5,656 nt of DNA from NCBI GenBank assembly GCA_030043175.1, contig JASHYD010000829.1:1-5656 (forward strand), given 5' to 3'. A model generated the notes under the pieces. It made no database searches and had not been told where the DNA came from. It saw only the letters and a program-made list of their open reading frames with translations. The stretch's first letter is position 1; each line of letters starts with the position of its first letter. The stretch comes from Xanthobacteraceae bacterium. Lineage in GTDB: Bacteria; Pseudomonadota; Alphaproteobacteria; Rhizobiales; Xanthobacteraceae. The translations under genes were made by a program, and so were the position numbers. This document shows positions 1 through 5,035 of this stretch, in pieces.

Positions 1-764
1 GCCGTCGGGTCCATGCTTTGCCGCAGCCGGGCGCCGACCAGTTGATCGAGCTGAATGGCTTGCGACAAGGACAAGTCGCGTCCCACCTGAACCGCGATCT
101 TGGCGTGCTCCAATGGAGCGAGATGCCGCGAAGCGATCTCGCGGGCAACCTCAATGGTCACCGCTTCCAGCTCTGGCGCGGGAACGCTGTGCGAAACGAT
201 GCCAAGCCGGTCGGCCTCGGCACCCGAGATATTGCGGCCGACGAGCTGCATCCAGGTCACCTTCTTGATCGGGATACGGCCGTTGAGCAGCGTGCTCGTG
301 ACGAGCTGGCCGAAGCTGCCGCGCAGAATTTCTGGCATGCCGAGCTGGGCGTCTTCTGCGGCGATGACGATGTCGTGCATGTTCATGATGCCGAGCGCGC
401 CGCCGAGGCAATAGCCGTGCACCTGGGCGATCGTGACACGCGGGAACACGCGAAGCGTCTCGGCGAGCTGAATTGTCACCGATGGCCGGTCCCAGTCACG
501 CGGTGGACCTGAATTCATCGCACGCAGAAAGTGGAGGTCGAGGCCAGAGCTGTAAACCGGGCCGGCGCCTTTGGTTATCACCACCTTGAGCTCGCGGTCG
601 GACCTAACGATGTCGAGGGCCTCGAACAAGGCGGTCACGAGGGGCACGTTGAGGCAATTGCGCTTGTCGGGGCGATTCAAGATGATACGGGCGACGCCCG
701 CGTCCTCGATTCGCTCGAGCACAAGTTCCGGCCACTCTTTCAGCCGGCGCCACGCTTCGGACAT
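1..764 (-). CDS. Crotonase-fold enoyl-CoA hydratase/isomerase family protein, 3' end beyond window
   Basis: The minus strand is open for 254 codons from the ATG at 764-762 to the left edge, without a stop. The translation has crotonase-superfamily landmarks: an N-terminal strand ending in ILNRPDKRN (about residues 28-36), the first oxyanion-hole segment YSSGLDL (71-77), and the second segment HGYCLGGALG (116-125), followed by HDIVIAAEDAQLGMPEI (130-146). These proteins are cytoplasmic and act on acyl-CoA thioesters (hydration, isomerisation, dehalogenation or retro-aldol cleavage). The Glu of the LGMPEI motif (E145, equivalent to rat Glu164) is kept, but the position of rat Glu144 is Gly125, so a classical hydratase assignment is doubtful. 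The stretch around 116-150 reminds me of feruloyl-CoA hydratase/lyase-like proteins, but I cannot name a substrate. The start is supported by GAGGTG (771-776 on the complement) six bases upstream. An in-frame GTG at 773 overlaps that motif and is less likely. The gene diverges from the hydrolase gene. Confidence 0.93.
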   Translation of the reverse strand, partial: MSEAWRRLKEWPELVLERIEDAGVARIILNRPDKRNCLNVPLVTALFEALDIVRSDRELKVVITKGAGPVYSSGLDLHFLRAMNSGPPRDWDRPSVTIQLAETLRVFPRVTIAQVHGYCLGGALGIMNMHDIVIAAEDAQLGMPEILRGSFGQLVTSTLLNGRIPIKKVTWMQLVGRNISGAEADRLGIVSHSVPAPELEAVTIEVAREIASRHLAPLEHAKIAVQVGRDLSLSQAIQLDQLVGARLRQSMDPT

Positions 765-891
765 TGGGCGCACCTCATTCGCTGACCGATCATAACACTG
801 GAATTGGTCCCGAGCAGGTCATTCCCCCTTTCATGCTCCCTGACAACCGTTGTATTTTGGTGAAGGCGCCTGGCACGCGAGGGAGGAAATC
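765..891. promoter_or_regulatory. Divergent intergenic region with candidate operator and -10 box
   Basis: This 127-bp gap separates the crotonase gene (leftward) from the hydrolase gene (rightward), so promoters for both should lie here. GACCGAT (784-790) and ATTGGTC (803-809) form a seven-base inverted repeat with one G/T mismatch and a 12-base centre. On the minus strand TATGAT (complement of 789-794) is a good -10 match, 25 bases before the crotonase start, and overlaps the left arm; I see no convincing -35 for it. On the plus strand CTGACA (840-845) resembles a -35 but has no good -10 at the right distance. No regulator gene is visible in the window. The repeat is seen; its role is inferred. 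Confidence 0.35.
881..888 (+). promoter_or_regulatory. Ribosome binding site of the hydrolase gene
   Basis: GGGAGGAA lies three bases before the ATG at 892 (about five to six from the GGAGG core). It decides the start in favour of 892 over an in-frame TTG at 850, which has no such motif. Confidence 0.8.
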
Positions 892-2268
892 ATGAGTTTT
901 GGCGATAGTCGTAAAGATAGAACGGAGAGCTTGCGTCGGCTCGCTAACACTACAAAACCCTGTTCGCTCGCGGAGGAGCAGACGCCGGTCCAACCGCCGT
1001 GCTCGACGTCGATCAGGTCGACGCGGCGTCGGTTCGTACTGACCGCGACGGCGGCAGCCACCTATAGCAGCATGAGCGCGCAAAGACGCGCACATGCGGC
1101 AATCGTCCAGACCGCCACGGCAGACCTTCCTCCTCTTCCGCTTCCAGCGGGGATACGTTCGCGCTACGTCAGCAATATCAATGGACTTACCTTTCACGTG
1201 CTGGAAGCTGGCTTCGAGGAGAAGGGCCGGCCTTGCGTGCTACTCCTGCATGGATATCCAGAACTTGCCTATGGTTGGCGCAAGGTAATGCTGCCCCTCG
1301 CTTCGGCCGGATTTCATGTGCTTGCGCCCGATATGAGAGGATATGGTCGTACTACCGGCTGGGATGACAGTTACGACGGTGACGTTTTCTTATTCCGTCT
1401 CACGAATTTGGTTAGGGATGCCCTCGGGCTGGTCTCGGCCTTTGGCTATCGCTCCGCCGCAGTCGTTGGGCGCGACGCCGGTGCGCCTGTAGCGGCCTAC
1501 TGCGCCGTGATACGGCCGGATGTATTCCGCTCGGTCGCGATGATGACGGCCCCGTTTGCCGGCCCCCCAGAACTGCCGTTCAATACGCTTGACGATAGAG
1601 CGCAGGACGGAGGAGCAGCTTCGGATGGCAGAAGCATCAACGACAAATTGGCGAAACTATCTCCACCACGAAAGCACTACCAAGTGTATTACACGACGCG
1701 TGAGGCAAACGACAACATGCGCAATGCCCCGCAGGGTCTAAACGCCTTCCTTCGCGCGTACTACCATTACAAGAGCGCGGACTGGAAAGGAAACAAGCCT
1801 TTTCGGCTGAAATCGCTGACTGCCGAAGAGCTCGCCAAGATGCCACACTATTACATCATGGACCTCGACAAGGGCATGGCGGAAACTGTGGCCTCGGTGA
1901 TGCCCTCCGCCGCCGAGATAGCCGCGTGCAAATGGCTCCCTGACAGTGAACTGGCGGTATACACTGCAGAGTATGGAAGGACAGGATTTCAGGGCGGCCT
2001 TCAGGGTTATCGGCGCGTAGGCCCTAGGTTCTCCGCTGACTTGCAGACGTACTCGGGGCGTACGATCGACGTGCCTTCACTATTCATAGGGGGAAAGAGT
2101 GATTGGGGCGTTTTCCAAAATCCCGGCGCGTTCGAGCGTATGCAAAGTACCGCCTGCACGCAGATGCGCGGTGCGCATCTTATTGATGGAGCGGGACACT
2201 GGCTTGAGCAGGAGCAACCGGAGCAAGTCAGTAGCCTGCTCACTCAATTTTTGAGAAGCGCAGGCTAA
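892..2268 (+). CDS. Tat-exported epoxide-hydrolase-type alpha/beta hydrolase
   Basis: This gene encodes 458 residues. After an unusually long N-region comes a Tat-like motif TRRRFVL (44-50), an Ala/Thr-rich hydrophobic stretch and a likely cleavage site AHA|A (67-70). The mature part is a full alpha/beta hydrolase of the epoxide-hydrolase type: HGYPE oxyanion loop (120-124), nucleophile elbow VGRDAG with Asp195, candidate acid Asp404 in GKSDW, and His436 in GAGHWLEQEQP. The lid carries YQVYY (263-267) and GFQGGLQGYRR (365-375), which match the positions of the two ring-opening tyrosines of soluble epoxide hydrolases (probably Tyr263 and Tyr373). The family opens epoxides, or cleaves carbon-halogen bonds in related members, through an aspartyl ester; the substrate here is unknown. 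The elbow is GRDAG where most relatives have GHDWG. The catalytic set looks complete, so the protein is probably active in the periplasm. The next gene downstream, in the same direction, also encodes an exported protein. Confidence 0.9.
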   Translation: MSFGDSRKDRTESLRRLANTTKPCSLAEEQTPVQPPCSTSIRSTRRRFVLTATAAATYSSMSAQRRAHAAIVQTATADLPPLPLPAGIRSRYVSNINGLTFHVLEAGFEEKGRPCVLLLHGYPELAYGWRKVMLPLASAGFHVLAPDMRGYGRTTGWDDSYDGDVFLFRLTNLVRDALGLVSAFGYRSAAVVGRDAGAPVAAYCAVIRPDVFRSVAMMTAPFAGPPELPFNTLDDRAQDGGAASDGRSINDKLAKLSPPRKHYQVYYTTREANDNMRNAPQGLNAFLRAYYHYKSADWKGNKPFRLKSLTAEELAKMPHYYIMDLDKGMAETVASVMPSAAEIAACKWLPDSELAVYTAEYGRTGFQGGLQGYRRVGPRFSADLQTYSGRTIDVPSLFIGGKSDWGVFQNPGAFERMQSTACTQMRGAHLIDGAGHWLEQEQPEQVSSLLTQFLRSAG

Positions 2269-2270
2269 AA

Positions 2271-2301
2271 AGTAGGCGTGGGGTGTTCGCGGTCGCCTGC
2301 T
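2271..2301 (+). repeat. Inverted repeat just after the hydrolase stop
   Basis: AGTAGGCG (2271-2278) pairs with CGCCTGCT (2294-2301) over eight bases including one G-U, with a 15-base loop. It starts two bases after the stop codon. No T-run follows, so it is more likely an RNA 3'-end stabiliser or weak attenuator than a clear intrinsic terminator. If read-through occurs, the hydrolase and the propeller gene share a transcript. Confidence 0.35.
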
Positions 2302-2345
2302 GACCATTTCGGGTCGACCTCCTCACGCGCGCACGCGAGGAAGCG

Positions 2346-2361
2346 GAGGCAGATATGCCTC
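2346..2361 (+). repeat. Perfect 6-bp inverted repeat GAGGCA-GATA-TGCCTC
   Basis: GAGGCA and TGCCTC are exact reverse complements around the four-base loop GATA. The left arm includes most of a GGAGG Shine-Dalgarno (2345-2349), and the loop and right arm contain an ATG (2355-2357), so the folded RNA would hide the start of the small upstream frame. As DNA it could instead be a regulator site 65 bases before the propeller gene. The symmetry is seen; both roles are inference. Confidence 0.45.
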
Positions 2362-2411
2362 ACTTTGCTAAGATGTACGATCCGCACGGCAAATATCGGA
2401 CGCGGCGTTGA
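2355..2411 (+). CDS. Possible 18-codon upstream open reading frame (leader peptide candidate)
   Basis: The frame reads MPHFAKMYDPHGKYRTRR and then TGA. GGAGG (2345-2349) lies five bases before its ATG, a strong ribosome binding site. Its stop (2409-2411) touches the AAGGAGGA of the following propeller gene, an arrangement typical of translational coupling or leader control. The peptide is basic and I recognise no family. It could be chance, since eighteen codons are too few to judge by composition. Confidence 0.25.
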   Translation: MPHFAKMYDPHGKYRTRR

Positions 2412-2418
2412 AGGAGGA
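2411..2418 (+). promoter_or_regulatory. Ribosome binding site of the PAL-like propeller gene
   Basis: AAGGAGGA is a near-perfect Shine-Dalgarno eight bases before the ATG at 2427, and fixes that start. Confidence 0.85.
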
Positions 2419-2426
2419 CCTGTAAC

Positions 2427-3626
2427 ATGAATAGTCGCCCTGTCACCAGCATAGCATTGGCGGCTCTCGCGGTCGGCTGCCTTTGCGGGCGAATCGCTAC
2501 TGCGCAGGACCAGAAGCCAAATACAGTGCTTCCGGTTTTCGAGGTGGATTCCCATTTTCCGACCATGCCCGATCATATGCTGCTCGGCGGTGTCGGCGGA
2601 GCGACCGCGGATTCCCACGGCAATGTCTGGGTGTTTCATCGTCCGCATACGCTCGAGGAAGGTAACGCGACGGAGAATGGCTACATACCGGCGCCGCCAG
2701 TCCTTCAATTCACGCCGACCGGCCGCTACATCCAGGGATGGGGTGGTCCGATAAAGGCAAGCGCGTACGAATGGTTCAATCGCGGAGGACTACATTCGGC
2801 ATTCGCCGAGTGCGCGTCCTGCACGATGCAACGGCGCCTGAACGGCGATGGGCGTCCTGGCACCGGCGAGCACGGCATTGCGGTCGATGCCGAGGACAAC
2901 GTTTGGCTCACGGGCAACGGCGACGGTGACGGGCAAATCTTGAAATTCACCAAAGACGGAAAGTTTCTGCTGCAGATCGGCAAAGGCGGTGTCGCCGCCG
3001 ACAGCAACAACACCGAACATCTAAGCCGGCCTGCGGCCATCGTCGTGTACGCAAAGACCAATGAAGTGTTCGTTGCTGATGGTTACGGCAATCGGCGGGT
3101 GATCGTGTTTGATGCCGAGACTGGCGCATATAAGCGGCATTGGGGCGCCTACGGCAACAAACCTGATGACAATGCCTCGAAGGCCCGCCAGGTCAACGGT
3201 GCTGGACCGCAGCAGTTCAACACGCCGCACGGCATTGCGGTCTCCAATGATGGCGTCGTGTATGTAGCCGATCGCGCCAACAACCGCGTGCAATCGTTCC
3301 GCCTGGACGGCACCTTCTTGAAAGAAGGATTCGTCAAGCGCGAATCAAAGGGGACTGGAACGGCGTTCGGCGTTGCCCTGTCGACTGATCCGGAGCAGCG
3401 TTTCGTCTACGTCGCGGACGGATCGAACGAACGCATCGCAATCCTGGATCGAACTTCGCTTGAAGAGATCGGGCACATCGGCGGCCCAGGGCGCAAGGCC
3501 GGCGAGTTCTTCCATCTGCACAGCTTAGGTGTCGATCCGGCGGGCAATCTCGTCACCGGCGAATCGCAGGGCTATCGGGTGCAGAAGTTTGTCTTCAAGG
3601 GTCTGTCGACAGCATCGACCCGATAG
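2427..3626 (+). CDS. Secreted NHL-repeat beta-propeller, peptidyl-alpha-hydroxyglycine alpha-amidating lyase (PAL)-like
   Basis: This gene encodes 399 residues. A Sec signal peptide covers about residues 1-26 (hydrophobic 8-20, cleavage after ATA-26); AVGC at 15-18 leaves a lipoprotein signal as a weaker option. The rest is a beta-propeller of NHL-type blades: HGIAVDAEDNVW (149-160), EVFVADGYGNRRV (213-225), PHGIAVSNDGVVYVADRANNRV (267-288), RFVYVADGSNERI (325-337) and HSLGVDPAGNL (365-375). Against my recollection of rat PAL, the active-site residues line up: Arg72 (Arg533), zinc ligands His149, His268 and His365 (His585, His690, His786), catalytic Tyr220 (Tyr654) and Arg283 (Arg706). Two differ: Asp787 is Ser366 and Met784 is His363. 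PAL releases glyoxylate from peptidyl-hydroxyglycine; the substrate of bacterial relatives is not known to me. Between the first and second conserved blades (about 100-148) is an extra segment with a CASC pair (Cys129, Cys132). No copper monooxygenase (PHM) partner is visible in the window. It may be co-transcribed with the exported hydrolase upstream. Confidence 0.88.
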   Translation: MNSRPVTSIALAALAVGCLCGRIATAQDQKPNTVLPVFEVDSHFPTMPDHMLLGGVGGATADSHGNVWVFHRPHTLEEGNATENGYIPAPPVLQFTPTGRYIQGWGGPIKASAYEWFNRGGLHSAFAECASCTMQRRLNGDGRPGTGEHGIAVDAEDNVWLTGNGDGDGQILKFTKDGKFLLQIGKGGVAADSNNTEHLSRPAAIVVYAKTNEVFVADGYGNRRVIVFDAETGAYKRHWGAYGNKPDDNASKARQVNGAGPQQFNTPHGIAVSNDGVVYVADRANNRVQSFRLDGTFLKEGFVKRESKGTGTAFGVALSTDPEQRFVYVADGSNERIAILDRTSLEEIGHIGGPGRKAGEFFHLHSLGVDPAGNLVTGESQGYRVQKFVFKGLSTASTR

Positions 3627-3731
3627 ATCCCAATCCGATCCGCGTCGTTTGCGTGGGTTTGGCGATGACAGCATCACCCGCGTGGGTCAACCGTTGGGGG
3701 CGCGCAGGGGATGGCCAAGCTCGCGCAGGCT

Positions 3732-3757
3732 TTCGACAATTTTGGACATTCGACAAT
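3732..3757. repeat. Spaced direct repeat TTCGACAAT
   Basis: TTCGACAAT occurs at 3732-3740 and again at 3749-3757, with starts 17 bases apart. This is less than two helical turns, so the copies do not lie on exactly the same DNA face. It may be chance or a regulator site; no gene start is close by. Confidence 0.4.
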
Positions 3758-3901
3758 CTCAGAACCGGACCTCAGGAAATCTGAATTTTGCGAAGCGGTG
3801 GGTGCCAGCCCAGACCCATCATCGGCGACGGCGCGCGGAGGAACGGCCCATTTGGCCGCGACAGTCAAGAGCGGCCGGGTTTGACGACCTGCAAGCCAAA
3901 G

Positions 3902-3930
3902 TTGTCCGCACTTCTTTTCTGTGCATAAAA
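3902..3930 (+). promoter_or_regulatory. Weak sigma-70-type promoter candidate
   Basis: TTGTCC (3902-3907) and CATAAA (3924-3929) are each four of six to the -35 and -10 consensus, with a 16-base spacer, in a locally AT-richer patch of an otherwise GC-rich stretch. A transcript from here would begin near 3936 and run into the hairpin cluster at 4107-4233. The match is modest and may be chance. Confidence 0.2.
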
Positions 3931-4106
3931 GGGGAAGTAGGGGCGCGGGCCCGCAGGGAACAAAGTTGAGACAATGCAAAGGGTTACGCGTCGCGGCGGC
4001 CTATTTGAACTTGTGTCGGGATCGCAACAGTTCGCGCGATTCGTTCCGATGGCCACTTTTCCGCCCACGGAATGCCCAACTGCGCCCGCGTCGTATGTTG
4101 CCGCGT

Positions 4107-4133
4107 GCGGGCCAAATGGGCGGAACGGCCCGC
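4107..4133. repeat. GC-rich inverted repeat GCGGGCC / GGCCCGC
   Basis: GCGGGCC (4107-4113) and GGCCCGC (4127-4133) are perfect reverse complements with a 13-base loop. An alternative partner for the left arm is GCCCGC at 4084-4089, so two exclusive folds are possible. Confidence 0.5.
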
Positions 4134-4140
4134 GCACGTG

Positions 4141-4178
4141 CCCAGGTCCCCCTGCATGCTGCCCTCGGGGGACCCGGG
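4141..4178. repeat. Strong inverted repeat around 4141-4178
   Basis: GGTCCCCC (4145-4152) pairs perfectly with GGGGGACC (4167-4174). After one A/C mismatch, CCC (4141-4143) pairs with GGG (4176-4178), giving eleven pairs with a 14-base loop. No T-run follows on either strand, so it is not a standard intrinsic terminator. Confidence 0.55.
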
Positions 4179-4184
4179 TCTCGT

Positions 4185-4233
4185 CTGTCCCCGGTTTCGT
4201 AACCTAAATCCCTCAGCACGGAACCGGGGACAG
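4185..4233. repeat. Perfect 12-bp inverted repeat CTGTCCCCGGTT / AACCGGGGACAG
   Basis: The arms at 4185-4196 and 4222-4233 are exact reverse complements with a 25-base centre. Twelve perfect pairs are unlikely by chance within so short a span. The arms resemble CTGTCCCC-type palindromic repeats found between genes in various bacteria, but I cannot confirm membership of a named repeat family. No transposase is visible nearby. Confidence 0.6.
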
Positions 4234-4326
4234 CGGTGCGAAGCACAGCAGGTATTATTGTCTGTCAGCTGCCCGACGCGTTCAAGAAAGAAATTGCGCC
4301 CTAGTGCACGAGTCCACAAGTCAGCG

Positions 4327-4563
4327 ATGGCGCCGCGTCCTCGAAAGCGTCCTGCCGCCGGGGAACAGCAGCGGGCAATTCAACTGCTGGCCAGCATTCC
4401 TTTTGCCACCGAGACAATCATGCTTGCCCACCACGGATTCAAACTCTGGACGCTGGCTGACCTCGTGCACGCCGGACGCACGAACCTGGCAAGGCCGGCG
4501 ATCGGGACTGGCCGCATCAGGATCACTGGCACGGGCCGCAGCCCGCGCTCGAAGATTGACTGA
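4327..4563 (+). CDS. Small conserved-type hypothetical protein, possibly frameshifted at its C-terminus
   Basis: From the ATG at 4327 the frame gives 78 residues. The middle reads RAIQLLASIPFATETIMLAH, then HGFKLWTLADLVHAG, then RIRIT near residues 64-68. This order (a helix RA.xLLA, an xMLAHGF segment, LVxAG, and a closing RIRITxxGR) resembles a small uncharacterised protein of about 80-95 residues that I remember as common in Bradyrhizobium and Rhodopseudomonas, with no known function. The N-terminus is basic (APRPRKRP), as in those proteins. No Shine-Dalgarno is visible before the ATG; the frame is open upstream to at least 4072, so the start is uncertain. The last residues (SPRSKID) do not look like the usual ending, whereas another frame at 4539-4559 reads QPALED and stop. 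It may be intact, or a decaying copy. Confidence 0.45.
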   Translation: MAPRPRKRPAAGEQQRAIQLLASIPFATETIMLAHHGFKLWTLADLVHAGRTNLARPAIGTGRIRITGTGRSPRSKID

Positions 4564-4721
4564 GCGCCGAACCCGAAATGATTGTGCAAATCGCCAGGGC
4601 GTGGAAAATGAAGCCGTTGTTGCCGGGACGCGCGGCTGCCAAGGCCTCTGATCCGCTCGCAATCGCCGTGTCGCACTCCGAATCCGCTCGATCTGTGATG
4701 CCGTCAGCCCCTGCCACATGT

Positions 4722-4756
4722 TGCGGGGGAACTGTCAGGAGACTCTGGTCCCCGCA
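4722..4756. repeat. Inverted repeat TGCGGGG / CCCCGCA
   Basis: TGCGGGG (4722-4728) and CCCCGCA (4750-4756) are perfect reverse complements, extendable by one G-U inside, with a loop of about 20 bases. No T-run follows on either strand. The function is unknown. Confidence 0.4.
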
Positions 4757-4832
4757 TTGACGGCAGCAATTTCGGCGCGGCGATGACGCCAAACAGCGGC
4801 CAAGCGATCTTTGTGCCGCAACGTACCGCCTT

Positions 4833-4863
4833 GCTTGGCTCGGTGCGCGCAATCGCGCCAAGC
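4833..4863. repeat. Inverted repeat GCTTGGC / GCCAAGC
   Basis: GCTTGGC (4833-4839) and GCCAAGC (4857-4863) are perfect reverse complements around a 17-base centre rich in GC dinucleotides. There is no adjacent T-run, so a terminator is unlikely. Confidence 0.4.
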
Positions 4864-4986
4864 TTGCTCGCGTTCGTCCGTCGATGGCCGCGACTACCGC
4901 AGGAATCGTCTGTCACGCCGCGGTCGTGTTGGGTCGCATTTATTTTTCGGTCCCGTCGGCCTTGTATGGAACGTTTGTCGTATACC

Positions 4987-5007
4987 AAAACCGCCGCGAC
5001 TTGCGGC
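4987..5007 (-). terminator. Weak intrinsic terminator candidate for the S41 protease gene
   Basis: Read on the minus strand, GCCGC-AAGTC-GCGGC forms a perfect five-base stem (4993-5007), followed after two G by TTTT (4987-4990). It lies about 30 bases beyond the protease stop codon. The stem and T-run are short, so this is tentative. Confidence 0.35.
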
Positions 5008-5035
5008 CGACGGCCATCGCGTTTTATCCATCCGG

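Larger units (their letters stand above)
3627..4326. other. Long intergenic stretch without a convincing gene
   Basis: About 700 bases follow the propeller stop. Open frames exist on both strands (for example 3974-4207 plus and 3674-3979 minus), but they are rich in Arg, Pro, Cys and Gly as expected from GC-rich non-coding DNA. They have no clear ribosome binding site and resemble no family I know. I see no clear terminator for the propeller gene. The notable contents are a spaced direct repeat (3732-3757), one candidate promoter (3902-3930), a 10-base palindrome GCGGGCCCGC (3945-3954), and a run of strong inverted repeats (4107-4233), listed separately. Confidence 0.55.
4564..5035. other. 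Intergenic stretch without a convincing gene
   Basis: These 472 bases lie between the small hypothetical gene and the end of the S41 protease gene. Frames on both strands (for example 4704-5039 minus and 4578-4760 plus) lack ribosome binding sites and recognisable motifs. The stretch holds two inverted repeats (4722-4756 and 4833-4863) and a weak terminator for the protease gene (4987-5007), each listed separately. Confidence 0.55.

Noticed and set aside
18..512. 164-codon open frame on the plus strand
   Set aside because: It is antisense to the crotonase gene, whose minus-strand translation carries clear family motifs.
850..891. TTG-initiated N-terminal extension of the hydrolase
   Set aside because: The ATG at 892 has an excellent GGGAGGAA before it, and the TTG has none.
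2320..2341. Imperfect inverted repeat TCCTC...GAGGA
   Set aside because: It has a mismatch and a low-complexity CG centre, so it is likely fortuitous in GC-rich DNA.
2265..2708. 147-codon minus-strand frame
   Set aside because: It overlaps the start of the PAL-like gene and its signal peptide; its sequence has no recognisable motif.
3674..3979. 101-codon minus-strand frame
   Set aside because: No family resemblance or convincing start; composition is as expected of GC-rich non-coding DNA.
4134..4141. Eight-base palindrome GCACGTGC
   Set aside because: It is short and isolated; such palindromes are expected by chance at this GC content.
3974..4207. 77-codon plus-strand frame starting MQRVTRRGG
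   Set aside because: It lacks a properly spaced Shine-Dalgarno, is rich in Pro, Cys and Gly late in the frame, and runs through the hairpin cluster.
4380..4676. 98-codon minus-strand frame
   Set aside because: It is antisense to the small hypothetical protein, whose plus-strand sequence resembles a known family.
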